A stretch of DNA of 64,000 nt from Henckelia pumila (GCF_033568475.1 NC_133123.1:135926242-135990241), one strand, 5' to 3'. Positions 22,439-36,206 are shown, numbered from the stretch's first letter. The notes: a model not told the origin generated them from the sequence alone. A program made the numbers and translations.

Positions 22439-25400
22439 CTATTTTTGCAGGGTTGGTTCACCAGCATCTCTGTTTTTGTCCATGGCCTTTTTTGCGAGCT
22501 CATATCCAGCAAAATTCATGGCACCCAAAGGAGCAATCCAAAAGAATCGAGGCACGGCTCCTTTGAATAATCCAAGGGGGCCTTCGTGGTGTAAAATAGA
22601 GAATGCAACCAGCGATAATGTTACATGGCAGCCAGGAGGAGCTGTCATTGTTCTGGTTTTTATTACATCAAATGGAGTTGTTAAAACAGCGGCTAGGCCA
22701 CCAGACAAAGCACCCACTGCTATTGTTTCCCACGGTTCTAGCTCCCGTTCTATAAGTTTCTGAGCAGCCTGAAACAATAATAAGCGGAGATTCAGATACG
22801 GATAAGAATGTGCCATAAAGGCGGTATATAATTTGAATCATAATAAAGACAGTTGCAACTAAGTATTTGTGGACGATGGTGTGAAGGATGGACCAAGTAG
22901 AGGGACTGACTGCCCATTCACTCCCTAAACTTCCTTTTAACTCGCAGATTCTTTACTTATAGTTGAACCGTGACATGCTGACTAAAAGTCTCTGGTTTCC
23001 ATCCTGAATCAGTACTCGATTCAAACCTCAATCAATCAAGACACGGGTCAAAAGAAGATTGTCATTGGATAAGTTTCTTTTGTTATGCATCTATTGTTGT
23101 TTGTAGGACGAAATGTTTGCCACTGTGCAGATGTTAAGATTGGGCGAAATAGGCAATTGTTAGTACTTGACATTGTTTGAAGGAACGACCAATTTAATAT
23201 TTTGATTGATTAAAGGAGTGATTAAAGGAGCTAGATCCCGAAAATATTAGAGGAGAAATACCATGCCAAAAACATGTACGACAGAATTGTTCAACTATAT
23301 AACTTGAAATCTAGATTAGCTCATACCTTCTTTGATTCAGCATAAATGCCCATGCCTGCAACATAGAACGGAACCTCTCGGAAGAGTGTGGCACCAGTCC
23401 CACGAAAAAAACCACCAAGACCATCTTGCTGCCAAGTTCCAACAATGGCTTCCCCTACATTGCTGAATAGACCAGCCTGCAACCTTTGTTTCATCACCTC
23501 CATTGGTATCCGGACTGCTGTGCCGAGAAAGGTGCTAAAAAATGATGCTATTGATTGAACCTGAAACACCATACTTTTAACTTCAATATTGTACATACAA
23601 ATATATCCATGGCGTATGCAAGAAACAATGCTGATTCAAATTCATCTAAATATGCAATTTATATTAAAAAAAAAATATCTTCGAACTAGACTTCCAGATT
23701 TGAAGAAATTAGTACAAGCAAGCATCGGTGAATCACGATATACATATGCATACCTGTAATTCTGAAAGAGTTGGTGCAACATTTACTAAAACAAGCTTGC
23801 TTGCTTCAAAGATTCCAGTTCGCAAACCATGGCTGCACTATTCATCAAATTAATATCCGGAAAAAGGAAGTAATATTATCATTTAATGGAAGAGAAAACA
23901 GGAAATGAATTGTACCTTGAAAATTGACCGATTATAGCTGGAACAGACCCCCTGTAGAATCCACGGACTCCAAGTTGAGGAAGCTTCGATAATATTTCAG
24001 GGAGGCTAAGTGTTGAAGCTTGTACCCGTGTCTGTAAAACAATTAGAAACCAGTGAGATCACATCATGGAACACAGGATTAAAGAGGTGCCAGAATATAT
24101 TTGCTATGTACTTATTGGCCTAATTCAATTTTATTCCCTTGGATCTGTTCCATACAAATCGAGAACTAAAACTAATCCTTAAACAATCATCCACACAACC
24201 AAGCTTAATTTGTTTATTCATTTATTCGTTTCTCAAGATCTCACCTTAATTGTGTCAACAGGATGCAATAACGAAGTGGATAATGCACAAGAAAGCCCAC
24301 CAGCCAATGCTGATTTTAGAACACTGCCAGCAGGTATCTCCACAGGAGGAGGAACGGCAACTACAGTAGCAGCTTCAAACCAGATACTTCTTTACATCAT
24401 AAATAGGCCTGGGTTAGCAGCTGAGGACAAAACAAAAGGCTTCTATATATAATTACATGACACAAGACCAATTCTTGGATATATGAAACAACACTACTTT
24501 ACATAACATTTTGTGTTTTCCAAAGTCTATCTAATAATTCATGGTTAAAATATGACTGGCGCCTTTTCTTAATAACTCCCCTTGTTTGAGAATATGATAA
24601 CAAGAAAAACCTTAAACTACCGTGGATCTTCTTGAAGCCGGTCTGATGGGAGCAAAAGCATGAAGTTCCTGAAATGCCCATAGGATACAGATTCTCCGGT
24701 GTTATCATTAAGAAAACGCATCATGGCAACAGCATTATCTTCATTCGAAGGAAGTCCTGCATTCTTCAGTGATGCCAAGATTTCACTTTTCTTTAGTGTC
24801 CCTGACTTGCTCAAACAGAGACTTGTATAGGCCCGAAGAATGGTTGGTTCTTTCTGTTCCATCAAGGACAAGAACTGTTTCCAACCAAAAGATTTCAAAA
24901 ACAACTGGCTCCTAGCACGGCGCATAAATTCAAGAGCGTATCTCTTAGGCAGTTTTCTCTTTCTCATGGCAACTTCAAGATCTTCTAGAGTCACTTGACC
25001 ATCACCATCTCTATCCAACTCCTGGAAGAACCTCTTTCCTGAAGAACGAGAGACATATATTGAGATTCTCAATGGGATTCATTTCAATATCTAATAGCAA
25101 CTAGCAAGAACACTGAATTTTTAGACTACAAATGGTGATTCTGAATAGCATTACATGGCATAGAATCTGTCTCCTGATAATCCCCTGCATATTTGCAATA
25201 TAAGTTTTTTTAACTATAATGTTATTACCTTCAACAAAAATCTTAATAGAGGACACTACTAGATATATGTGTAAAAACTAACCACTGGCCACCTTCTAGA
25301 AAGTTTTCCAATATTGAATACTCTATTTTATGGTTAAAGTGCTACTGAAAATGAACAGTGGAGATATAGATAGCTTTGTTCGAAACCGAGGACATGAAAG

Positions 25401-26595
25401 ACAAGTACGCTAACTAGGTTCGCCTACCTTCAGCTTCTGTGTATCTGAAAAAATCCTGCACAGAGAACAGTTTCCTCTTGTCAGGATGGTCTTCCTTTAC
25501 TGGTCTCCCAATCTGAGGCAGAAATTCAATTAATTCCGTAAATGATACATTAGATAGAGTTGATCTCAAACGCTCAACGTTGGATAATGGAATTCTTAGC
25601 AAGCCATTGGCCAAGCTTTGCAATGAGGTGCCTCCTTTATCTTCGTGATTAACTGCATGACTAATTCCCTCATCCCCTACATCGTTAAGAGAAGGCATTT
25701 CGATCATACCCGAGGGCACTCCTCCAACTCGGGCAAACCTTAAGTTTCCCAAAAACCCTTTCACATCTGCTCTTCTACCTTCAAAAATACTAACAAGAGA
25801 CTTAAAGTAGTCAGCCTGATCTATAGGAGTAGGAGGCGAAGCTTTGTGCTCAATATTTTTACACACATGTTCTGATACAGACCCATCAAACTTCTGAAAA
25901 TGACTCAACTGATCAAACGCAATCCCAACAAAATGCTCTATTGACAAAAATTTTCTTTCTGTAACCTCGGCTTCTTTCTGTTTGATTTCACTAGAAACAC
26001 AAGGTTTCGTTTCCACTCGCACCCCTGACTCACAAGAAAAGCTATCACCATTGCTTGTCTGAATTCGAGTTCTCCTAAATTTGAATGGCGCGGGGAAGCC
26101 GTGAATAAAACCGTTAATCAAGAAAGACCATGCCACCTCAAGGTGCAAACAATTACCATCCTCTTTCCCACCATTAACTCTTCCATATCTCTGCTTGAGG
26201 CCTTTCTTTGGCACATTTAAATCATGATTCTCAAAACCAATTTTGTCATTGTTATGCGCATCATTGTCTTGGTTGGCACAATTTTCCTGAAAAATTCCGA
26301 TAAATATATTCGTCGGAACTTTCCCTTTTATCCCACGGTCATCACTATTCACAGCCAAGAAATGATCAGCACTCGCACCACCCTTTCTTTGCACATTTAA
26401 CCGAGCTGCGACCTGCTCCAATTTAGTACTATTAACATCACCACTCATGTCTCCATTCACATAAACCCCACTAAAACAAAGCTCAAGATTCCTAGCAACC
26501 TTTCGGAAATTCAATCCAAGGGGCGAAAAAACATTCGTAAGAACCTGAATCGGATTCAAGAATGACTCCAATGTGTCATTTCCCGGAACCATCAT
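22439..26595 (-). CDS. SAMTL: EF-hand mitochondrial carrier, S-adenosylmethionine transporter-like, 828 aa
   Basis: Seven exons join in phase: 26595-25428, 25038-24621, 24386-24245, 24031-23916, 23832-23754, 23560-23327 and 22768-22439. The first ATG is at 26595 (MMVPGNDTLESFL). Residues 1-390 form a long N-terminal region without a recognised fold. An EF-hand loop (DRDGDGQVTLED, about 398-409) follows, with a helical Ca-binding-like region to about 528. Three mitochondrial carrier repeats carry the P-x-[DE]-x-x-[KR] signatures PVDTIK (571-576), PMEVMK (660-665) and PFDVIK (751-756). Length and order match Arabidopsis At2g35800 (SAMTL), a predicted calcium-regulated SAM carrier of an organelle inner membrane; transport of SAM is inferred from that family. 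The next gene is divergent, about 2.4 kb away. Confidence 0.93.
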
Positions 26596-27505
26596 CGCCA
26601 ATACCCTATTTCCAATTCAATTAATGCATGAAAAATATCATAGAAGTCGAAGCAGAGCCCCCAACAAAAACCAGCACTTAATCTCTTTCTACGACGACAG
26701 CAACAATCAAGAAAATCGAAATGAACGAACACCCACCAAAGAAAAACTCCACCTTTTTCAATTTACAAGTCTGCAGGCTGCAGCAATACTTCGTGAAGTG
26801 TTGTCAATTCTTGATTTCCGTCCGCCTGTGTTGTCTGTGTAGTGTACACAATGTTTATGCACACATGTAAAATATGAACTTATGTAGATTTTCTTGGCTG
26901 AAATTTAAGCACGAATATGTGTTTCTTGCACATGTATACACTTGCTGTACAGACGGAGAGAGAGAAATCGGATAACGATGTTTGAGTCACCAAAAGAAAA
27001 GAAATTAATTTCACAGAGTAAAGGGAGAATTTATGAGGCCATTAACTTTTCGGATAAGAATTTTCGTGATTCCACATTTTCATATCAAATCTGAGGACTT
27101 GAGAATCATCAATACTCTTATCTGAGAAGAGGACGATATTCTTTTGATTTAGCTTCTCTTAATTTTTTGAAGTAAAAAAGATATAATGCAAAATTACCAA
27201 AAATATTTGTGGTGAGATAAAATAGATATTTACTGCCAAATAAATAATAACAGAAGTAAATATTTTTTTGTAAGATGATTTCATAATAATTTTTTATTTA
27301 TCGGATCAAATTAAACTTTTATAAAATTGATCTACGAAACGTTTCGTAAAAATGATTGTGTTGGGGAACAATAATAACATGGGTCGACCATATGTTTGAT
27401 AAATAATATCTAGATTTTTTTAAAAGTTAATAAGAACATTTTAATCGAAAATCTACCCTTTTGCCTCCACCATCGATAAGTCAATAATTTTTTTTATTAT
27501 GTTGA

Positions 27506-27551
<46 letters not shown>

Positions 27552-28978
27552 TTTTAATATGTTGATATTGTTCTTATTATTATTATTATTAGTATTAATT
27601 GGTGTACGCAGTTGAGTCATATGAAATGACAAAACTACCCTTAACCTTAACAAAAAATTTTCCTACATTGTGCCGTGAGTGTAAAGGGCATGCTGGATAA
27701 TTGAACTCATTGATTGAGTGGATAACTTTGTACTTGATGCGTCGCCACTGTGGCCACCTGAACTTTTCTAGAAGTAATACTAAAAAATGAAGTAATATAA
27801 ATAATAATTAATTCTAACAGCCTACTACGCACGTGAAAATTTTTTTAATCTAATTAATTATTTTTTATTTTCAGTTATTGATTAATTAATACATTATTTA
27901 TTTCTTTTTAAATTTATTAAATTAAAATATATATAAGCATAATGATTTTTATTGAATGAATAAATAAGTATTTTTGTACGTAAATTAAAATGATCAAGAT
28001 AATTACTATAACATGATGATGTATATCATAAAGTATTGATTTTTTTTAATTATTGAAGGAACTTGATTTTAACATGGAGTTTATCAAAGTTTAAATGTTT
28101 CTTGGGAAATGTTATATGTACACATTGATTTACACATTGAGTTATACACTACACATGAAATTACAAAATTATTCCTCTACTTAATTGATTTGAAAAAAAT
28201 CTTTTTAAAATACATTAAAGATATTTATGTAATTTTAAGTGCAACGTGTAACCCAACGTATAACTCTCCGTGTACACGTAGCATCACCCATGTTTCTTTG
28301 CATTTTGATCTGCTATTTTTGAGGATTGTATGTATACCACACACCGGACACACAAGTGCACCGTCATTTTTATTGTATGAGGCTAAATCAAAACGAGCCT
28401 ATTTTATGTTTTAAACAACGGCAACAAATTCTTTTTTTCTTTTTTGTTATTGCTGTTTTTGCTACAAATCAAATGTATTGTAAGGATCATTGTTGGTTCG
28501 AAATTTTTATTTAAATAATGATCAGCTACGCATTAAATTTTGTGTGCTGCAATTGCAAAGCATAAAATTAATCAGTATACTATTAGCTAGGAAACCAAAA
28601 TATATTCGTGTCATCAAGTAATAATTTCATTTGATACAATTCTTAAATATGCATATTTATAATGAAATAGTAATAATACATTTTGTGTCACAAAACTTGT
28701 TTATATAATTTAACTTCATTTTTGCCAATTGAACAATTTTTAAGGTGTGCCCTGAAGGTACGTACTATTCAGGAGATAGATGGTGTAAATTAACTAAAAC
28801 CAACCAATTATTCGAAACAAATATAAACTTCAAAGAAAACAAATGGTCCACAAAGCATGCACTTCCCCAACCATGCATCATCAACAAAAACACTACATCC
28901 TCTCCCACGCACGCCTCCGCTGATCGATCTCCCATTCCTGCTTGATTCGTTCGTCTTTTCCGACAAAAAAGACGACGA
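26596..28978. other. Intergenic between divergent SAMTL-like and C2 genes
   Basis: The right-hand side of 26596-26850 is probably the leader and promoter of the carrier gene. The rest is AT-rich with an ATT trinucleotide array. No gene or clear transposon ends were seen. Confidence 0.6.
27508..27593. repeat. (TTA)n microsatellite, interrupted
   Basis: A long TTA/ATT run (27508-27551) is followed, after about 20 bases, by a shorter one (about 27572-27591). The minus-strand frame made of poly-Asn is only a translation of this array. Confidence 0.9.
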
Positions 28979-30151
28979 ATGGATCCGACCATCCCAACCC
29001 CGACGGTCTGCTCCACCGTCACCTCCTCCTCCGTCTCCTCCCAGATACCGCCGCCCACCCCTTCCAACATACTCGAGATCAGCTTGATATCGGCTCAAGA
29101 CCTATCCCCCATCACCAAATCCATGCGGACTTACGCCACCGCATGGATCCACCCCAACCGCAAGCTCACCACCCGGACCGACCAAAACGGCCACACCAAC
29201 CCTACTTGGAACGACAAGTTCGCGTTCCGCGTGGATAACGAACTTCTCCTGTCGGAAAACGGAACCCTGACCGTCGAAATCTACACGGTGTCGTGGTTCC
29301 GCGACGTCCTTGTCGGGACCGTGCATGTCCTGATCAACGACCTCGTCACCCCCGCGGTCCGAATGTCGCATGACCACCCCAAGAACACGCGCTTCGTCGC
29401 CCTACAAGTCCGCAGACCCTCCGGCAACCCACAGGGCATACTCAACATGGGGATCGCCATACTCGACAGCACCATGAGAAGCATGCCATTGAACAACGTC
29501 CATCCCACGTGCGACATTATTAATAAAAAAACATTGAACCATAAAAACGAATATGGGGAAGAACAACACAGAGAACTTACTTCAAGAATCCAACTTTGGC
29601 GTTCTTTAAGCGTGGGGTCGGAGGTTAACAACGAAGATTTTCAATTAAAGGCCGGATCAGTAAACAATGGATCCATATGCAATGGTTCCAATGTAAACGG
29701 GTCGGAAGCGTGTTCGGATATCGGCCCATCCGCTTCCATCGTTGCAGCTGAGTTAGCCAAGAAGTTGCAACCACCGTTAAACCCCAAGAAAGTACTGCAC
29801 AAAACGGAACAAGATGTGGAGGAAACAGGCAGCTCCATTCTAGAGGACTTGACGATGGAAGAAGCGAAAGCCAAAGGGTATAGATTTACTTCGAGAAGAG
29901 AAAGATGGAGGAAGGAAATGAATGGAGGCGAAAAGGCCGACACGGACGATGATTATGATCGGTCGGAGGTATCGAATAGTAGCAGCAGACATTCACGTAG
30001 GAATTCGGATGGGGGACTCTTCTCATGTTTTGGAAATGCATATGGGATCGAGTTCACTATCGTGTGTGGGGCGAGTAATAATGCAAGTAGTAAGAAACTC
30101 ATGGATAGCAAGAGTAGAAAGAAGAGATCAAGTGAGGCCAATTCAGCGTAG
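28979..30151 (+). CDS. C2-domain (calcium-dependent lipid-binding type) protein, 390 aa
   Basis: An intronless frame starts at ATG GATCCGACC. After a Ser/Thr/Pro-rich leader of about 28 residues comes one C2 domain (about 30-150): NILEISLISAQDLSP, then RTYATAWIHP, NPTWNDKFAF, TVEIYTVSWF and LVGTVHVLINDL. The Asp residues for classical Ca2+ ligation look incomplete, so lipid or protein binding without calcium is possible. The remaining 240 residues are mostly disordered (Asn/Ser-rich, then charged) and end in a small hydrophobic block, GLFSCFGNAYGIEFTIVCG, before a Lys/Ser-rich tail. Such plant C2 proteins (the SRC2/CaLB kind) are usually membrane-associated and stress-related. The exact orthologue is not recognised. 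GC content is much higher in the first 450 bp than in the rest. Confidence 0.88.
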   Translation: MDPTIPTPTVCSTVTSSSVSSQIPPPTPSNILEISLISAQDLSPITKSMRTYATAWIHPNRKLTTRTDQNGHTNPTWNDKFAFRVDNELLLSENGTLTVEIYTVSWFRDVLVGTVHVLINDLVTPAVRMSHDHPKNTRFVALQVRRPSGNPQGILNMGIAILDSTMRSMPLNNVHPTCDIINKKTLNHKNEYGEEQHRELTSRIQLWRSLSVGSEVNNEDFQLKAGSVNNGSICNGSNVNGSEACSDIGPSASIVAAELAKKLQPPLNPKKVLHKTEQDVEETGSSILEDLTMEEAKAKGYRFTSRRERWRKEMNGGEKADTDDDYDRSEVSNSSSRHSRRNSDGGLFSCFGNAYGIEFTIVCGASNNASSKKLMDSKSRKKRSSEANSA

Positions 30152-30536
30152 CTAGCTATATTCATTACCTGCTGCAGGACTTAACCGGTCGTCGTCTTCT
30201 TCTTCTTCTTCTTCGACTTTGTTCAGATGTTTTGTATCATTAAAGTGTTCCCTATTGTTTAAGCCCTATATATATATATATTGTTTTTTTCGTTTTCTTG
30301 ATACTTGGAGTTTGATATTTTTCTTCTTCAGAAATCGTTAATTGTTTGAGATATATATACCTTTAAACAGAGCTAGCGAGGGTATATATGCTTCTTTGCA
30401 GCTTATGGAAATTAATTTGTTTATTTGCTTTATGGAATGTTTTTTTGGTAATTGTTTCAGATGGGCTATTGTTTTGTCTCCATAGGGAAATGGAAATTCC
30501 CTGAAATGGACGTCGTCTGATATTATTGGATACTTT
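30152..30536. other. 3' flank of C2 gene with (TTC)n run
   Basis: The stretch contains a TTC trinucleotide run near 30194-30216 and a TA run near 30269-30279. It probably includes the 3' UTR of the C2 gene. Nothing else was seen. Confidence 0.6.
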
Positions 30537-33500
30537 CACTACAAGAAAACAGGGCATCAAAGACAGAAAAATCCGTCTCTGAAGCCCCTTTTTTTGTCTC
30601 AAAATAAAGTTTGAGACGGAACATTCCGCCTCAAAATTCCGTTATTGAAGGCCTCGTCTCTGATTTTGAAACGGAAATATTCTGTTTCTAATTTTTGAGA
30701 CGGATAATAAAACCGTTTATGAATCCATTTTAACTCTGCTCAAATGACATTAGTTTCAAATTCAATTTTCGTCTCTAATTTTGTCTTAAATTCGTCATTA
30801 TTCCGTCTCAAATAACAAATTTTTATTTCATTTAAAGATCCGTGTATGAATTCATTTCCCTTTATGATCCCGTCCACAATTCCGTATATAAATCCATATC
30901 AAATTTTAATTTTATCGCTAAATCAATTTCTATACATCACATCTACATTATATTGTGAAAAATAATAAGATATACATATTTCTCAATGTACATAAGGAAT
31001 CTCATCATTAACATTGGTGTAAATAAATGTTCACATCATTCAAGTAATTGTAGAATTAAAATTTAAAATCCCAAAGTATCAAACTACATGTAACTAAAAA
31101 TTTCAAATCTCATAACTAATCTAATCTTCACATCATTTATGCGGTCGCTTACAGGACCAGATGCTCCTAGAAATAAAAGATTAGAATATCCCACCTCTCA
31201 AATCATTTTACGAACCATCTCCTCCAATTTTTCTTCTCGTGTTACTTTGATGATGAGCTTGATCTCTTCTGTCGCCAGTTGCATGCATATCTTCGAATTC
31301 TCCTGGCTGTTCTTCAATTTTCTCATTTGATGATCATATCATTTTGCATCTCTCTCTCTTTTTTTCCCTATTCATATTACAATAACTGATGTCACAAACA
31401 AGTAAAATCAATGCTTCTTTGCAATTAGATATTAGTATAAATTAACTATCCTATAGTAAATATGCTCCAACCAGACTACTTGAATAAAGCTAAATCCATA
31501 ATTTGTTTTAATATTGTCAGAATAATATAAGAAATGAATTGGAAACCAAGTTATTCCATACCTCAGCATCCATCCCATTCAAGTTCTCTACCAATCATAT
31601 CTAATGTGCCTGGTTCTCTTTCTAACTTTTCCACTGCCAATGATAAAGTCGCTTTTTTTTAGCCAAATGGACTGTTGAGATATATCTCTCAGCTGTATTT
31701 TCGTTCCACACCTTTTTTATTTCTCTATCGGTAAGATTATCTCATTTTATCTCAGCTGCATCATTTCCAATAAACAATCTATGGTTACAAAAACTTAACA
31801 GAAGTGGACTAAAACCAATTTAGAAACTGATCACACTTACCACAAAATTGTCCCAGTGTAGATTCTTATAATCAATATCACAGTTCCACGTAATGTCTCC
31901 TTTGACATAATTTGTAATATCAGGAGCAGTCTCAATTACAATAAATCTAAAAACAGTATAGTCAAAAATTATTACATGAATAAAAAGCTAAATAATAAAA
32001 AAATATCAGTGCTTCTTAAATTAAAAAATGATATGTTTTACATACTCATGTCCACGCGAGTCTTAGTCCATTCATCATCGTCTGGTGGATTCCGAGACAC
32101 CCTCAACCATGTCCTCTCCAATGAACTACCGATGGAACTGTCTTCTTCAAAACAAGCATAAGTTACTCGTGTTATCTTTTTCTGATGATTGTCTTCTTAC
32201 CTCCTCATCCTATGAAAATTGAATAAATATAATGTGTTCTTTGATAAACATAATATGAGGATAAATACAACAACAATTAGCTTGTAATGTGAAAGACAAG
32301 GACAACTATCTCATGATTCTCTGGCATTAAGTCTGCATTAAGTCATCTCCCCCTTGATATTTCTATGCCAGAACCAATAGCTGTCCCTCCGTTGGACATT
32401 GCATTGATGCTAAAAAATTCAAGAAACAGAATCCTTTGTTTTGTACCCACGTTCTGATCCGAAACATGTGCATCAAGCTTTCCAAAAATACATAAATAAA
32501 TATAATTGAAAGGGTCTTTCATTTATTTACTAGATAAAATACATATAACCACAAAGGATACTATATAACTAGAAAACCAAATCTAGAGAATTTATTAAAA
32601 ATCAATTGGATTCCTTTTAAGAAACAACAATAAATAGAACGTCAACCAAGAATAAAAGTTCAAAATTAATAATTGATAAATACTAATACACAAACATAAA
32701 CATAAACAATGTATTCCAAATTATATAAAAAATCCCTCATGAATAAAATGCTGATGTAATAAGAATATAAACACATTACCATAAATTATGCTGGAACAAA
32801 AATAAACAGAGAAAGAGATTGAACCTTTTCATCTAATGATTTATTCTAAATTTTTCCCTAAAAAAATTGTTTGAAGAGAAGTAATTGTGTCACAACCAAT
32901 GCTTGTTTCTTCTTCCTATCAGTCCACCCCAAAAAAGCAGCAACCTAAATTTTTTGATATCATACGCCCTTTTTATATATATATATTTCAGTACATAGAG
33001 AGTTGGAACATAAACAGAGTGAAAGGTATAGAAAAAAAAAATGAAGTTCATTTCAAGCCTAGTAATTATCAATTTCAATTTCAAACCTAGCAATTACCAG
33101 TTTGAATCTATTTTTCATTACCAATTAGTTCAGGTATAAAATTCTTGTAAATATACAAAGTATAAAGGATGTTGTCTTGTGCAATTCCCTATTCTTTTAG
33201 GCAGTTTTTAAGAATATTGAGAGTCCTTTTTTTTGTTTACATACGTAACCATCAGTGATCAGTGCATAAATTTATGCTTCTTGAACCAATTTCAAATTTA
33301 TAAAAAGAATCAGAAAATGGAAGAACTCACAAACATCTACATAATCTTATTCTTAATTTTAGTCATAGATTAATCAACAAGACTTATAAGACAATAACCC
33401 TAGTTTTTTAATCCAATATTTTACACAAATATCGTACTTTGCATATCATACGAAGAAAGAAAAAAAACACAAAAGATCATATCAAAAAAGAAAATAACTG

Positions 33501-34129
33501 CATTTTTACTGGGAAAGATGGGTTTATTGGATGCTAATATTACCTTAAATTACTGAGGAATCATAACAAAGGGTTCAATCGATGTAAGGTCTCGGCTACT
33601 GAGAAATCGTTCCCTCCCTTCTCAATCTGCCTTTTCCAATTCTTCTCTGGAAATATTTTTAGGGTGGGCATGGGAGATTGGCGAGAATTTGGGGATTGAA
33701 AAGAGAAGCGCGAGTTGAGAGGCGGGCACAGAAAGTGTTTTCGTGGGAGGAATTTGGCACACGTTTGCTTTTTTTATATTTTAATAATAATTAAAAAAAG
33801 GTAGGAAGGATTTTGTTTACAAATAGAAACGGAATTGTTTTTCTGTTTCAAAATTTTTTATTTTTATAAACGGTTTTTTTGATGGAATTAGTGCAGTAAA
33901 AAATTCTGTTTCTAATCTGTGTTTATTTCCGTTTATAAAAAATTATACAAAGTACCGTCTCAAATCTGTTTTTGATTTTATCTCAAAATTTTTAAAAAAT
34001 ATTTTATTTTGTTAAGGTAAAACGAAATCATATTTCCGTTTTAAATCCGTCTCTAATTTATATACATTTGAGACAGATTTCATTTCCGTATCAAAATTTC
34101 CGTTTCTGAAGCTATGTATTCTTGTAGTG
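30537..34129 (-). mobile_element. CACTA (En/Spm) transposon, about 3.6 kb, non-autonomous
   Basis: The left end opens CACTACAAGAA and the right end closes TTCTTGTAGTG, a perfect 11-bp terminal inverted repeat of the CACTA type. A 3-bp duplication (TTT at 30534-30536 and 34130-34132) fits the superfamily. Both subterminal regions, about 350 bp each, are full of short repeats around CCGTCTC/GAGACGGA and TTCCGT/ACGGAA, the usual transposase-binding layout. The interior is AT-rich and has only broken coding-like scraps on the minus strand (for example around 31140-31330, 32060-32130 and 32340-32470). No usable transposase is present, so movement would need a partner element. A GC-richer stretch near 33580-33770 may be the element's own promoter or leader on the minus strand. 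The intact ends and matching duplication suggest a fairly young insertion. Confidence 0.88.
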
Positions 34130-36206
34130 TTTAATTATATGTACGTAGGATTTTTTGATGTTGTAAGTATTGCTAATTGGACAGTTTCTTCAATTGATTT
34201 CTTCTATGTCCTTTACTCCTTTTATGTATACGTTGGCCATTGATCTTTGTCATCAAAATTTGCATATTGTCTCATTGTTTTGCATGTAAATGAGTCTATT
34301 AAGTATTATATTGGGAAAGTTAAAGAATTTTCCCTCTCATTTTTTGCATGTTTTTCAGTTTTTTTTTCTTTATCTCATCCATCACTTCAAGGTCTTAATC
34401 CACTTATTGTATGGTTTTTTTAATTAATTTTTTCATTCAAAAAAAATAAAGTGACATCGAATGTATTTTGCCTTATTTTTGTCATATTATTTATCTATTT
34501 ATTAATTAATAATTTTACATCAATTAAATCAAATAAATTATAATCTATCCATAAAATCAAATAATGTATTAACTATTTTTTTTATTTATTTTTAATTTAT
34601 ATTATATTACTTATCTATGAATTACTTATCCTATCACTCGAACCAAACGGTTTGTAAAAAAGTTTATGCATCAAAGGCAGGCCGAAAATGGGCTGAAGGA
34701 AGCATTTTGTTTCAGCCAGTTTATTGAAAGTGGGCTAGGTACCCAATTTCTCTCTGGGCCACTTCCTTTCTTACATCGTCTATCATATAAACTTTTTCTT
34801 CTTTTTCTTTTCTTTCTTTTTTTTTTTTAAAAAAAATCATAACCATGCCTTTTACAAGATTATATATTTAATTCATAGAGTAACGAATTTATAGTAGTTA
34901 AAAAATACGTAATGATATAAGTTCCAAAATATTTAACTTAAATCTAAACATATGTGGGCGTTAAGATTTTTTATATATTTTTTTTATTAAAGTATGCGAC
35001 TAAATTTATTTATGATCGTCCATCACAATATAAACAAATGAATGTCATAATTTATTTTTTAAGTAATATTATATATAAAAATAAATGTGTAACATGATAA
35101 TATGTTGTTTTTAAATCTAAATAAACCAAATATTCGATTCTAACCTTTTCTATTTAATTCGATTATTTTATTTTATTCTTAAATTTTCCGAAACAATCCC
35201 ATAATTTGAAGGGTAACTTGGTCATTCCGTTGCTCATAAAAATATCCACTCTCGCGGAAATATTATCGGTCCACAAATCACAGCCCTCGATTATTTGGGT
35301 TTCAACGGTCCAGATCACAGCGTGACGATAGTAGGAACTAGTAGTTATTAGTCGTCCTCTTCTCTCGTTCTCTCATAAACCCTAGAAACAACCTGCAAGT
35401 CACCCCGCAGCCACCGTGAACTCCATTAATAAAAAAGATATAAATTTTTTGAAATTATCGGTATCATAGATGAAATGAAAGGGATCTTTTGATTGAATTT
35501 CTGTCCAGGTATTGTTTTCCTTGGTTCTACAATTTTATACTTGGAAATCTATTGGTATCTGGGTTCGTTATCGGGCAAAAAGATCGAGATTTTTTTTCGG
35601 ACGTTTTTTTTTGTTGTATTTTTTTAGCTTTTTCTTTTCTTTATGTAGTGACGGGCGAAGGATGATGTAAATAAAGTGAAAATTATCCAAGGTGTGTAGT
35701 GGGTGGAGTCGAATCGAGTTGGAATCATTTTTTATTCTGGGGGGAGTGTGAAAAAGGAAGTAATAGCTTGGAAGGACCTATTTTAGGCCGAGTGTACTGG
35801 GTTCGAATGTTGTGGAGACCTAATTGGGACCCTGCCTTTATCCGTGTTTGGCTTCTCAAGATCGCGTCTGGGTTTATAAGACATATTCAAGGAGAGGAAA
35901 GTTCCATCTTCATAAAAAAAGAGACCTTTTGTTCTGGATTTGGCCCGAACCTGCGCTGAGTCTATGTCTTATTGACTCGGTGAGGGGATTTCTTTCTGGG
36001 TTAGACTGATTTCATACTTCCATTTTTTAATTAAACTTGCAAGTTGCTTTGTTTAGAAGGCAATTGAAACAAGGATTTGACTATTACCCAGGAGTTAGAT
36101 GCTTCGATTTGAGCTCATTTTTGGTGTTTAATTTTGTGAGAGTTGGAAAGTGAAGGGGGAAGAAAATTTGGGATCTTTGCTACTCTGTAGCACCAAGAGC
36201 AAGTCC
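34130..36206. other. Intergenic and 5' region of the EPCR-like gene
   Basis: AT-rich to about 35200. A telo-box (AAACCCTAG, 35377-35385) and CT-rich text near 35355-35375 suggest the transcription start lies close by. A GTCCAG|GTATTG donor at about 35507 could begin a 5' UTR intron. TGGGCC words occur near 34755. No coding gene was seen. Confidence 0.45.

Noticed and set aside
26596-26601. Start of the SAMTL-like frame two codons earlier
   Set aside because: The codon at 26601 is TTG; the first ATG is at 26595.
27453-27653. Poly-Asn minus-strand frame
   Set aside because: Translation of the TTA microsatellite.
36150-36206. Upstream extension of the EPCR-like frame
   Set aside because: It starts with GTG, not ATG, and the family N-terminus MPSVGMRR begins at 36207.
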